This document shows, one piece after another, positions 50,067-58,639 of a DNA stretch of 62,082 nt. Source of the DNA: RGIG3102 sp964649845 (GTDB lineage: Bacteria > Bacillota > Clostridia > Oscillospirales > Ruminococcaceae); contig CAZYSS010000002.1 of NCBI GenBank assembly GCA_964649845.1, positions 1-62,082 of the forward strand. The letters are read 5' to 3'. Every line of letters starts with the position of its first letter. Within the stretch, counting starts at the first letter, position 1. Made by a program: the position numbers and the translations under genes. Below the pieces are notes generated by a model. It saw nothing but the letters and a program-made list of their open reading frames with translations, had not been told where the DNA came from and searched no databases.

Positions 50067-51047
50067 ATGATGAAAGAAAGAAAAAACAACAAAGGCTTTA
50101 CCCTGGTTGAAATGATTATTGTAATCGCGGTAATGGCTATTTTGGGTGTTGTAGCTGCACCACAGTTCCTTAAATATGTTGAAACATCAAGACAGGAAAC
50201 AGACAGAGGTGCAATCTGGGAAGTTGCACGTGCAGCACAGATTGCATATGCTACAACAGAAGATATAGGTGACACAATTGTACTGGTATCTATAGATGAA
50301 AATGGTAATGCTAAATATGGCGAAATATCATTGTCTGGTGACAGTCTGAATATCAACGAGATAATGGATAGCCCTACATATAAAGCTATTGTAAATGGTC
50401 TTGGTATTACTACTGACTTTGATATTTACAGTAATGTTATATTGGATGCTGAAGTAAATGAAGTTATGCCTGAAGATTCGTATCAGTACAAATCAGACTT
50501 GTATCGTAACAGCGAAATTACTATCGAAATTATTGATGATGGCAATATAAAAATTGCTGCTGATGGTGCTGCAGTCAACAATCTTCAAGCAGTACATGCA
50601 GTAGACGGAGCAGTGTTGAGCGGTTATCAGAATGCTGTATCGACTTATATAACTACAAAAGGCTTGGAATTTACTACAATTCAGGAAGCGTTACCAACAA
50701 TTGAGGCTGATTATTATAAAAGTGAAGAAGATAGTAAGGCTGAATTAACAGCATATGCTCGGACTTTGCGTACTAAAGCTAATGAATATGGTACCTATAA
50801 AGACGCCAGCTATTACACTGAAGAAGCTATTGCAGCAAGGTTTGCTGCCACTACCGCTGAAAATGCTGTAAGTAAATGGGGATGGTCTACTACATGGCGT
50901 ACACTCCGAGATTCAAGAACAGCAGCATATAATGCTGCAACTGAAGGTGCTAAACTTGAAAAAAGTTATAATGAAGATGAAAAAGCTCTGACAAATAAAA
51001 CAGCTAGTTCAACAAATTTGACAATTCATATCAACGCTGTTAAATAA
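50067..51047 (+). CDS. Long type IV pilin with an extended C-terminal domain
   Basis: A 326-residue prepilin. The short leader MMKERKNNKG is followed by FTLVEMIIVIAVMAILGVVA with Glu5, nearly the same N-terminal helix as the preceding pilin. Residues about 30-175 resemble a pilin head, while residues about 185-326 are an Ala/Thr/Lys-rich, mostly helical extension (LTAYARTLRTKANEYGTYKD, AAYNAATEGAKLEKSY) not seen in ordinary pilins. It may be an alternate major subunit or a tip/adhesive pilin. AAGGAG precedes ATG. It is followed 12 bases later by the prepilin peptidase gene. Confidence 0.92.
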   Translation: MMKERKNNKGFTLVEMIIVIAVMAILGVVAAPQFLKYVETSRQETDRGAIWEVARAAQIAYATTEDIGDTIVLVSIDENGNAKYGEISLSGDSLNINEIMDSPTYKAIVNGLGITTDFDIYSNVILDAEVNEVMPEDSYQYKSDLYRNSEITIEIIDDGNIKIAADGAAVNNLQAVHAVDGAVLSGYQNAVSTYITTKGLEFTTIQEALPTIEADYYKSEEDSKAELTAYARTLRTKANEYGTYKDASYYTEEAIAARFAATTAENAVSKWGWSTTWRTLRDSRTAAYNAATEGAKLEKSYNEDEKALTNKTASSTNLTIHINAVK

Positions 51048-51059
51048 GAATAACCCATT

Positions 51060-51821
51060 ATGGACTTATACCTGATTCCTATTTACATATTTATATTTAT
51101 TCTGGGCACAGTGGTGGGCAGTTTTCTCAATGTGTGTATTATCCGCATTCCTCTGGGGCAAAGCATTGCCCGTGAATCTTCCCACTGTATGTCCTGCGGA
51201 AAAAAACTGCACTGGTACGAACTTGTACCAGTGCTTAGTTGGCTTTTGTTAAAAGGCCGCTGTTCCGGCTGCGGTGCCCGTATATCTGCCCAGTACCCTC
51301 TGGTAGAAATGGCAAACGGCCTGCTGTGGCTGGCTGTGGCGCTGCGCTGTGGCTTTACGGCTGATGCCGTGCTGGGCTGTGTGCTGGTATCTGTGCTGCT
51401 GGTGGCATCTGTGATAGACGCCAGAACAAAAGAACTGCCACGGGTTACCACCGCCACGGTGGCTGCCCTGGGCATTATCCGCATTATACTGCACCCACAG
51501 TATATAAAAAGCGGCATTCTTGGCTGTGTGGCTGTGGGGGGCTTTCTGCTGTTATTGCTTGTGCTGTCCGGCGGCAGTGCCATAGGCGGCGGCGATGTAA
51601 AGCTGATGGCAGGCAGCGGCCTGTTTCTGGGCCTGCAGCTTAACGTGCTGGCATTTTTACTGGGCTGTGTTATAGGCAGCTTTATACATATTATCCGTAT
51701 GAAATTTTTTGGCGCAGGCAGAGAACTGGCCATGGGGCCATACCTGTCTGTGGGTATTGTTATTGCGTTCCTGTACGGCACACAGATGATACAGTGGTAT
51801 ATGGGAATGCTGCTGGGGTAG
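51060..51821 (+). CDS. pilD: Prepilin peptidase / N-methyltransferase
   Basis: A 253-residue bifunctional membrane enzyme that cleaves prepilin leaders after Gly and methylates the new N-terminus. The N-terminal cytoplasmic part has the two zinc-type CxxC pairs (HCMSCGKKLHWYELVPVLSW, then GRCSGCGARIS). The catalytic aspartates are in VIDARTKELP and GGGDVKLMAG, within about eight membrane helices. Length and motif order are standard. GC content is higher than that of the neighbouring pilins. It stands 12 bases after the long pilin and just before the second repeat array. Confidence 0.96.
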   Translation: MDLYLIPIYIFIFILGTVVGSFLNVCIIRIPLGQSIARESSHCMSCGKKLHWYELVPVLSWLLLKGRCSGCGARISAQYPLVEMANGLLWLAVALRCGFTADAVLGCVLVSVLLVASVIDARTKELPRVTTATVAALGIIRIILHPQYIKSGILGCVAVGGFLLLLLVLSGGSAIGGGDVKLMAGSGLFLGLQLNVLAFLLGCVIGSFIHIIRMKFFGAGRELAMGPYLSVGIVIAFLYGTQMIQWYMGMLLG

Positions 51822-51832
51822 GACGATAATTC

Positions 51833-52051
51833 TGTCATTCCGAACGCGAAGCGGAGGAATCTCACTCGCACAGAGCAGAGCTCTGACCGATAGGTAATGC
51901 GATTCTTACCCTTTCAGGGCACGCGTCAAGGCTTCGCCTTTCAGAATGACACTCTAACGCTACTGTCATTCCGAGCATTGCGAGGAATCTCATCACCACA
52001 CAAGTGGGATGTAATGCGATTCTTCACTCATTTCATTCGTTCAGAATGACA
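51833..52051. repeat. TGTCATTC...GAATGACA elements, copies 3 and 4
   Basis: Copy 3 (51833-51951) is 119 bp, with a longer centre. Copy 4 (51964-52051) is 88 bp and nearly equal to copy 2 at 49286-49373. Both keep the terminal inverted repeats. Confidence 0.85.
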
Positions 52052-52280
52052 CATTACGCTGACGCGTAAACGGGCGGTCGAGGGCGCCCGCCCCTACGGA
52101 ATGGAGAGATTCCAACATAGCGCGTAGGGGACGGCATCCCTGACGTCCCGCCAACGGGCGAACACTGTTCGCCCCTACTATAATTTCTCCGCGATTTATA
52201 CTCGGGGACACATTCCCCGAACCCCTTGTGCGAATATCCCACCAACGCGTAGGGGACGATGCCCACATCGTCCCGTGGAA
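52052..52280. repeat. Hairpin repeat array, cluster 2a
   Basis: Units at about 52071-52098 (opposite orientation), 52121-52150, 52155-52178 (GGGCGAAC / GTTCGCCC, opposite) and 52246-52275 (GGGACGATG / CATCGTCCC). The piece 52190-52258 repeats 48983-49050. A non-coding array. Confidence 0.85.
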
Positions 52281-52300
52281 TACCCACAAAACTATCATTC

Positions 52301-52388
52301 TGTCATTCCGAGCCTTGCGAGGAATCGCATATCCGCTCAAGTGGGATGTAATGAGATTCTTCACTCATTTCATTCGTTCAGAATGACA
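52301..52388. repeat. TGTCATTC...GAATGACA element, copy 5
   Basis: An 88-bp copy with intact terminal repeats, located between two copies of the hairpin block. Confidence 0.85.
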
Positions 52389-52389
52389 T

Positions 52390-52520
52390 TTTACGCTGAC
52401 GCGTAAACGGGCGGTCGAGGGCGCCCGCCCCTACGAAATGGAGATTCCAACATAGCGCGTAGGGGGACGGCATCCCTGACGTCCCGCCAATGGGCGAACA
52501 CTGTTCGCCCCTACGGTTAT
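52390..52520. repeat. Hairpin repeat array, cluster 2b (duplicate of 52052-52180)
   Basis: It repeats the order and sequence of the first three hairpins of cluster 2a with a few changes, so element copy 4 plus array and element copy 5 plus array form a compound direct duplication of about 215 bp. The last 90 bases before pilM are AT-rich without a clear promoter. Confidence 0.8.
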
Positions 52521-52610
52521 TCGTTCAGGATGACAACATTATAGTTTGTGGAGAAATAAAACCTAATTTGAATTTTATTACATAATTACATAAAAAAGGA
52601 TTGTGATTCA

Positions 52611-54182
52611 ATGGCGACAAAATCATTGGTTATTGAAGTGGAAGAAAAGATTGTCAAAGTCTCTGTTTCCACTAAAAAAGGTAAAAAAGTTAATATTTCC
52701 GAAAAGTTTATGTTTCCAATACCTGACCGCGCTGTTGTAGACGGCCAGATTGTTGATGTTGAAGCAGTGTCACAGCTGCTGAACGCACAACTTTTGCGGC
52801 ACAACCTGATGAAAATCAAAAAAGTTGTTTTTTCGCTGACATCAACAAAGGTTGTAAACAAAGAAGTGGAAATTCCAGGTGCAATCAAGGAAAAACGTAT
52901 AAAATCTGTTATTGAAACAAACGCAAACGAATATTTCCCTGTGGATATGAGCAATTATCAGATTTCATACACTATTCTGGAAAAAACAAAAGAACGCTAC
53001 CGCGTGCTTGTTCTGGCTGCACCACGTATGATGATAAATACATACATCCGTCTGGCAACTGCCCTGAATATCAATATTGAAGCCATTGATTTCAGCGGTA
53101 ACAGCCAGTATCAGGTGCTGAAAAAGTTTAAAGACGAACAGGTTGTGGCTTATGTAGACTGTAACCTGACAAATACATTTGTAAACTTTATCGAAAACGG
53201 CGACCTGGTGCTGCAGAGAAGCTTCCAGGTAGGTGAAGACAATATTATCAACACCTTTATGCGTTCACAGGCAAGGGATGACAGCAAGTATCTGGCATCT
53301 CTGGAAGATATGGCAGACAGCGAACTGATGGATGTTGTGTTCCCTATGGAAGAACGCAGACAGAGCGCCAGCCGCTTTCTGAACAACATTGCCAGAATTA
53401 TGGAATTCTTCCGGGCCAACTATGGCGAAAAGAAGATTTCACAGATTGTTCTGCTGGGCACATACAGCTATATTGCCGGCCTGACAGAAATGGTGGAAGA
53501 TGCTACACATATTCCTACAATTCTGCTGCAGAACAAAGAGGGCGCAGAAACTCTGGGCGCTGATATACAGAACATCAACTACTATGTGTCCTGTCTGGGC
53601 GCACAGTTGAAACCGGTGGATTTCCTGCCGCCTGAATACAAGGCAAGAAAGAAAAACAGCAATGATTCAGCCAAAACAGGTAATAAAGTGTTTGTTGCCT
53701 GCGTGGTGCTGGGTGCGCTGATGTGCGGTTATCAGGCATTTATGTATCACACAGCCAAGACTGAACTGGAAAATCTGGAAACACAGCTGGCCCGAATGGA
53801 AAAGGTGCAGCAGATTTACAACACATATCTGAAATATGAAAGAATCAACGGCAATTTTGAAATGCTGGATGACCTGAAACAGACACCAAACGCAGAATTG
53901 GTGGCATTCTTTGAAGAACTGGAAGACAAAATGCCTGCAGAAATTTCTGTGCTGTCTGCAATGTGCAACGATTCAGGTGTGTCCATGAACGTGACAGTTT
54001 CCAATCTGGAACGGGCAGCTACAACTATTGCACAGCTGAGAAGCTTTGAAACAATACAGGATATTCAGGTGAGCAGCCTGTCTGAATCAAAAGACAGAGC
54101 AGGCCGTACACAGGTGTCTTTCAGTGTTTCCTGCACTTATAATTTAGATGCATTTGTACCGGCAGAAGAAGCTGCACAGTAA
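52611..54182 (+). CDS. pilM: PilM-PilN fusion protein of the type IV pilus alignment complex
   Basis: A 523-residue protein. Residues 1-345 are an actin-like PilM domain (SLVIEVEEKIVKVSVSTKKG, SLTSTKVVNKEVEIPGAIKE, VAYVDCNLTNTFVNFIENGD, IVLLGTYSYIAGLTEMVEDA). At about residues 363-382 there is one transmembrane helix (VFVACVVLGALMCGYQAFMY), followed by a coiled coil (AKTELENLETQLARMEKVQQ) and a PilN-like ferredoxin-fold end (MPAEISVLSAMCNDSGVSMN, IQDIQVSSL). In most bacteria PilM is soluble and binds the N-terminal peptide of a separate PilN. Here the two are one chain, which explains why no separate pilN is found. PilO follows 10 bases later. Confidence 0.9.
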   Translation: MATKSLVIEVEEKIVKVSVSTKKGKKVNISEKFMFPIPDRAVVDGQIVDVEAVSQLLNAQLLRHNLMKIKKVVFSLTSTKVVNKEVEIPGAIKEKRIKSVIETNANEYFPVDMSNYQISYTILEKTKERYRVLVLAAPRMMINTYIRLATALNINIEAIDFSGNSQYQVLKKFKDEQVVAYVDCNLTNTFVNFIENGDLVLQRSFQVGEDNIINTFMRSQARDDSKYLASLEDMADSELMDVVFPMEERRQSASRFLNNIARIMEFFRANYGEKKISQIVLLGTYSYIAGLTEMVEDATHIPTILLQNKEGAETLGADIQNINYYVSCLGAQLKPVDFLPPEYKARKKNSNDSAKTGNKVFVACVVLGALMCGYQAFMYHTAKTELENLETQLARMEKVQQIYNTYLKYERINGNFEMLDDLKQTPNAELVAFFEELEDKMPAEISVLSAMCNDSGVSMNVTVSNLERAATTIAQLRSFETIQDIQVSSLSESKDRAGRTQVSFSVSCTYNLDAFVPAEEAAQ

Positions 54183-54192
54183 GGAGTAGTAT

Positions 54193-54915
54193 ATGAAGAA
54201 AATTTCCCCAAAAGAACTGAACCTTTTGTTAATTTTAGGCGGTGTATTGATATTCGTAGTACTCTATACATATCTGTTTACACCGATGCGCGCTGAAGTT
54301 GCCGATATGAGAGATGATATTGCAAGCATTGAACAGAAAATTAAAGAACTGGAAGTGCACAGCGCTTATGCCGCAAAATATCAGGAAAAAACTGAAGCAT
54401 ACCGCGCAGCCATCAACGAAAAACTGGCTGTTTATCCTGCTGATATCAAAGAAGAAGATATTGTGGCATATATGCTGAAAATGGAAGAAGCCAATGATAT
54501 TGAAATCAGCTCTATTGCATTTGCAGCAGCCCAGGAGCTGACAAGCTTTCAGGGCGTTGTGAACCAGACTGTGCAAATCAATGTGGGTTCTGACGAAGAA
54601 GCAGAAGAACTGGAAAAACTGCGGCAGCAGAGCCAGACAAAAGAAGTGGCAACTGATATGAAAGTATTCCGCACAGGGGCAACTGTTTCTGCGGAATTAA
54701 GCTATCAGGGACTGAAAGATACAATAAATTATATTTACAATTCAGGAAAACCGGCGACATTGGATTCTATTTCTGTAAGCTATAGCAGCGAAACAAACAA
54801 TCTGAACGGAAGCCTGAATATTTCCAGATATTATATTACATACCCAGAAGCTGTTTACACACCGGAAGAACTGCCAGATGTGGCAATCGGTGCAGACCAG
54901 CTGTTTGGTGACTAA
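54193..54915 (+). CDS. pilO: PilO-like inner-membrane alignment protein
   Basis: A 240-residue bitopic protein with one helix (LLLILGGVLIFVVLYTYLF, about residues 8-26), a coiled coil (VADMRDDIASIEQKIKELEV, about 32-60) and a C-terminal alpha/beta domain with DTINYIYNSGKPATLDSISV. This plan matches PilO, the partner of PilN in the platform between PilM and the outer pilus parts. AAGGAG precedes the ATG. It is followed by the minor pilin genes in the same operon. Confidence 0.85.
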   Translation: MKKISPKELNLLLILGGVLIFVVLYTYLFTPMRAEVADMRDDIASIEQKIKELEVHSAYAAKYQEKTEAYRAAINEKLAVYPADIKEEDIVAYMLKMEEANDIEISSIAFAAAQELTSFQGVVNQTVQINVGSDEEAEELEKLRQQSQTKEVATDMKVFRTGATVSAELSYQGLKDTINYIYNSGKPATLDSISVSYSSETNNLNGSLNISRYYITYPEAVYTPEELPDVAIGADQLFGD

Positions 54916-54931
54916 AGAAAGGAGAGGGAAG

Positions 54932-55960
54932 ATGAAAGCATTTCTGAAAGACAACCGCGGAGTTACCCTGGTGGAACTGTTGATTGCGACTGTAATATTT
55001 GCTTTGATTACAATCCCTCTCTTAAACAGTTTTAAGGTGTCTACCATGACTGCCGCCAAAAGCGAGCAGATGGGCAGGGTTTCTATGGCAGCACAGAATA
55101 TTGCGGAGAGAATACAGGCAGCGGAAGTGAAAACGCTGATAGGGGATACAGAATATGCGAAAAAAGTATTGCTGAATGATTCTGGAAGCGTAAAATATTA
55201 CAAGAAAAATGACGATAATACATATTCAGAGATAACAAGCGGTATAGTTCCAAATTGCATCTGGCTGGAAGGTGTTTCATCCGGTATGAGTAGCTATAAC
55301 GCTATGGTGGAGATAACACCAAATAGTACAATAAATGATAAAGAGTTGAGTGTGAATACGCCGATTCAGATTGTTTTTTCACAGTCTAATGATGATCCGG
55401 AAGAAATTGTGAAACGAGACATTGTACTTACAGTAGAAAAAGATGGCGAAGATGTGGATTTGAAAATTACATATAGTTATGGATATAATGTAAGTCCTAC
55501 GGCAGAAGATGAAGGTGCAGGTGCAGCCGGCGGTGGCAGTGAGTATACAGGGAAGATTGAAGGTGTGGAGGATGGTAAATCTTTCGCAATTCATATGTTA
55601 TATACACCGGTGTTTGGTATAGAAGACAATATTACAATCATTAATGACGACCCAAATCTTGAACTGTTTCTTGTCAAAAAATATAAAGATTCGGAAAGCC
55701 AAGAGTATAATTGTACGCTGAACCAGAAAGATATAAAGGGTAAAGTGTATACCAATATAGCTGATGGAGATGGTGAAGTTAATATCACATATAAAATTGA
55801 TGATGTAATACAGGGGGGACAGCCATCAAATGTAAAAAATTCCCTTGTAACACAACAGAGCAAAGAAAGAGCACACAATTTTACTATAAAATTATTCCCT
55901 GCAGATACAAATTTTAACGATGAACCGTTATATGTACTTAAAGGATTATCCATGGATTAA
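54932..55960 (+). CDS. Minor prepilin 1 (PilV/PulG-like)
   Basis: A 342-residue prepilin-like protein. ATG 54932 follows AAAGGAGAGGG. The leader MKAFLKDNRG is cut before VTLVELLIATVIFALITIPL (Glu5 present). After the helix comes a region DRYM-free but rich in Ser/Thr/Asp, with a GAGAAGGGSEYTGKIEGVED linker near residue 200 dividing two soluble domains. It belongs with the next three genes as the set of minor pilins that prime pilus assembly. Which one is the tip protein is unknown. Confidence 0.88.
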   Translation: MKAFLKDNRGVTLVELLIATVIFALITIPLLNSFKVSTMTAAKSEQMGRVSMAAQNIAERIQAAEVKTLIGDTEYAKKVLLNDSGSVKYYKKNDDNTYSEITSGIVPNCIWLEGVSSGMSSYNAMVEITPNSTINDKELSVNTPIQIVFSQSNDDPEEIVKRDIVLTVEKDGEDVDLKITYSYGYNVSPTAEDEGAGAAGGGSEYTGKIEGVEDGKSFAIHMLYTPVFGIEDNITIINDDPNLELFLVKKYKDSESQEYNCTLNQKDIKGKVYTNIADGDGEVNITYKIDDVIQGGQPSNVKNSLVTQQSKERAHNFTIKLFPADTNFNDEPLYVLKGLSMD

Positions 55961-55984
55961 ATATATTGCAAAGGAGAGTGGAAA

Positions 55985-56551
55985 GTGAAACAGAAATTGA
56001 AAAATGCCTGTAAAGAACTTCGTGGAAACAGGGGTTCGGGTATCGCTGTAGTTATGATGGCGATGGTTCTTCTGACATTGATGGCTGCTACTCTTCTTAA
56101 TATGACATATATGGGCTACAAGATAAAGGCCGAAGACAGAAAGCAGAAAGAAGACTATTTTATAGCAACTGCTGCAATGGATGAAATCCGTGCTGGTTTA
56201 CAGGGTATTGTTTCTGATTCGATTGCAGCCGCCTATAAGGATGTGCTGGTGAATTATAATGATACTCATAGTGAGTTAGATAATAACTTTAAGAGAAAAT
56301 TTATCGAAAATATTGGAATAAATAAGGATAAATTATCTGATTTACTAACTAATCCTGATGGTATTGAAGTTATATGTAATGAAATTAAAACAGATTCAAA
56401 TATTGTTCTGGACAATATTTCCTTAACATACACAAACAGTGCCGGAAATAAAGTTACAGTAAAGACTGATATTGTTATTTCAATCCCATCTTTTAATGGT
56501 GATTGGGATTATGATAAACTGGTGCAATACCGCAATTGGAGTATAGAATAA
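55985..56551 (+). CDS. PilX-like minor pilus component
   Basis: A 188-residue protein from GTG 55985 with AAGGAGAG upstream. The N-terminus RGNRGSGIAVVMMAMVLLTLM and the continuation AATLLNMTYMGYKIKAEDRK resemble PilX or GspK: a Gly-Ser-Gly instead of the usual cleavage site and no Glu5. PilX/GspK proteins sit at the tip of the pseudopilus complex, where Glu5 is not required. The rest has alternating helix and strand segments (MDEIRAGLQGIVSDSIAAAY, NISLTYTNSAGNKVTVKTDI). Confidence 0.8.
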   Translation: MKQKLKNACKELRGNRGSGIAVVMMAMVLLTLMAATLLNMTYMGYKIKAEDRKQKEDYFIATAAMDEIRAGLQGIVSDSIAAAYKDVLVNYNDTHSELDNNFKRKFIENIGINKDKLSDLLTNPDGIEVICNEIKTDSNIVLDNISLTYTNSAGNKVTVKTDIVISIPSFNGDWDYDKLVQYRNWSIE

Positions 56552-57097
56552 ATGGGTAAAGGAACAAACAAAAAAAATCGGGGCTTTACGTTGATTGAAC
56601 TGATTGTTGTAATAGCCATTATTGCAATTGTTGCCGGTATTTCCACCTATTCATTCAATTATGTTACAATCCATCGTGTAAAAGCCTTTGTAAATGACTG
56701 TGATGCCCTGCTGTCACAGTGCAAGGTTGAAACAATGAGCGGCGCTACAGACGTATCATTTTATATTGAAAAACCTGATGATAAATGGGTTGCCGTTCTT
56801 AAAAAAAACGGGAATAAAATAGAGAAATCTGCTTCCAAAAGTAAAAATTTTACTTGTTATGCAGAAATAACTAATACTTTGGGAACAAAAAATACAATTG
56901 AAATAAAAGCTATCAAGCTGTCATTTGACCGTTCTACAGGTCAAATGAATTTACAATCATATAAAGATCAATATGGACGGGAGTTTAACGTAGCTGATGT
57001 AGCAGGAATACAGTGCACCAAAATCACTGTATCAAATGCAGTTGGCTCAAAAAGCATTATCCTTATTCCCCAGACCGGCTACCACGAAGTAGAGTAA
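56552..57097 (+). CDS. Minor prepilin 2 (GspH/FimT-like)
   Basis: A 181-residue prepilin starting directly after the stop of the preceding gene. The leader MGKGTNKKNRG is followed by FTLIELIVVIAIIAIVAGIS with Glu5. The remainder looks like a GspH/FimT head (NDCDALLSQCKVETMSGATD, IKLSFDRSTGQMNLQSY). No separate ribosome binding site is evident, so translation is coupled. Confidence 0.9.
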   Translation: MGKGTNKKNRGFTLIELIVVIAIIAIVAGISTYSFNYVTIHRVKAFVNDCDALLSQCKVETMSGATDVSFYIEKPDDKWVAVLKKNGNKIEKSASKSKNFTCYAEITNTLGTKNTIEIKAIKLSFDRSTGQMNLQSYKDQYGREFNVADVAGIQCTKITVSNAVGSKSIILIPQTGYHEVE

Positions 57098-57118
57098 TCG
57101 TTATTATGGAGGCACAAT

Positions 57119-57670
57119 ATGAAACTGAATAATAAAGGTGTTTCGCTGGTAGAATTAATCGTTACTATTGCCATTCTTGGTATCATTTCAGTAGGTGTTC
57201 AGGGGTTTACACTTGTTTCTGCAAAGATAAATTCAAATGTGAATTCAAATGTAAAATTACAGTATGAATCACAGCTGGTTATGGCCAATGTGCAGAAGCA
57301 ACTGGCCAGTGCAGGTACAGGTGTTTTCTGGGATGCGACTAAAAAAACACTTTTGACTCTGACTGAAAATGATGTAAGTATATTTGCTGTCAATGGTGAT
57401 ATACTTTATTACGGTGAAGAAGATGGAATAAGTGATTTGAATACTGCATCTGTAAGTGTATACAAACTGGCTGAATATGTGAAAGGCTTTTCTGTGACTT
57501 TTAAAGACTTTACAGATGAGGTTGGTGTGAAAAGAGCAACACAAGCTGATATTACAGTTACAATAGAACGAAATGGTAAAGAATATACAGGCACAAAGTC
57601 AGTTGCCTTACGCAACAAACCTAAAATAATTGATAGTTGTAGTGTAACTATCACTACTGTTAATGTCTGA
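57119..57670 (+). CDS. Minor prepilin 3 (PilW/GspJ-like)
   Basis: A 183-residue prepilin. The very short leader MKLNNKG is followed by VSLVELIVTIAILGIISVGV with Glu5. The head domain contains ESQLVMANVQKQLASAGTGV and a beta-rich end (ADITVTIERNGKEYTG). TGGAGG precedes the ATG. It ends the pilus part of the operon, and two envelope genes follow. Confidence 0.9.
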   Translation: MKLNNKGVSLVELIVTIAILGIISVGVQGFTLVSAKINSNVNSNVKLQYESQLVMANVQKQLASAGTGVFWDATKKTLLTLTENDVSIFAVNGDILYYGEEDGISDLNTASVSVYKLAEYVKGFSVTFKDFTDEVGVKRATQADITVTIERNGKEYTGTKSVALRNKPKIIDSCSVTITTVNV

Positions 57671-57710
57671 TTTTCTTCAGATGGTATTAATATAAATTGA
57701 GGGCAAAATT

Positions 57711-58628
57711 ATGAAAACAACAACATTATTGATTATGGCAGCGGGTATAGGCTCACGTTTTGGTGGCGGCATCAAACAGCTGGCACCTGTTGGACCTAAT
57801 GGTGAAATTATTATGGATTATTCCATCCATGATGCAATAGAAGCGGGATTCAATAAGATTGTTTTTGTTATCCGCAAGGATATTGAGGCTGACTTCCGCG
57901 CAGTTATCGGCGACAGAATAGAAAAAGTCTGTGAAAAAGCAAATGTAAAAGTTGAATATGCATTTCAGGCACTGGATAAGCTGCCTGCAGGTTATTTTGT
58001 GCCGGAAGGCCGTACAAAGCCTTGGGGTACAGGTCAGGCTGTGCTGGTGGCAAAAGACGTTATCAACGAACCATTTGCTGTTATCAATGCTGATGACTAC
58101 TATGGCAAAGAGGCTTTTGTTCTGCTTCACGATTTTCTTGAAAATGAAGTTTCAGATGACAAATACTGTATGGCAGGTTTTATTCTGAAAAACACATTGA
58201 GTGACAATGGTGCAGTAACAAGAGGTATCTGCCGCACAGATGAAAATAACTGGCTTACAGCTATTGCAGAAACTTCAGGCATTGAAAAGACTGCCACAGG
58301 TGCACAGGCAGGTGGTGTAGAGGTGGATGTTGAATCTCCTGTATCAATGAATATGTGGGGTCTGCCTGTAAGCTATATGAATACTCTGGAGAGAGATTTT
58401 ACAGCATTCCTTGATTCAATCGGTGAAAACCCACTGAAAGCAGAATATTTACTGCCAATACATATTGGTCAGCTACTTGAAAACAAGGAAATCGGCGTAA
58501 AAGTTCTGAAAACCAATGATAAATGGTTTGGCGTAACATATAAAGAAGACAAAGACTATGTAATTGAAAGTTTTAAGCGGCTTATCAGTGATGGTGTATA
58601 TAGCCATGACCTGTTCAGTAATCCGTAA
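57711..58628 (+). CDS. Sugar-phosphate nucleotidyltransferase
   Basis: A 305-residue NTP-transferase fold protein. The N-terminal TTLLIMAAGIGSRFGGGIKQ is the variant of the GxGxR nucleotide loop, followed by APVGPNGEIIMDYSIHDAIE, GTGQAVLVAKDVINEPFAVI and NADDYYGKEAF with the metal-binding Asp pair. Such enzymes make NDP-sugars from sugar 1-phosphates. The length is close to UTP-glucose-1-phosphate enzymes but the sequence belongs to a less studied Firmicutes group. Together with the next gene it suggests supply of activated precursors for a wall or teichoic polymer. Confidence 0.88.
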   Translation: MKTTTLLIMAAGIGSRFGGGIKQLAPVGPNGEIIMDYSIHDAIEAGFNKIVFVIRKDIEADFRAVIGDRIEKVCEKANVKVEYAFQALDKLPAGYFVPEGRTKPWGTGQAVLVAKDVINEPFAVINADDYYGKEAFVLLHDFLENEVSDDKYCMAGFILKNTLSDNGAVTRGICRTDENNWLTAIAETSGIEKTATGAQAGGVEVDVESPVSMNMWGLPVSYMNTLERDFTAFLDSIGENPLKAEYLLPIHIGQLLENKEIGVKVLKTNDKWFGVTYKEDKDYVIESFKRLISDGVYSHDLFSNP

Positions 58629-58639
58629 GAAGGAATAGT

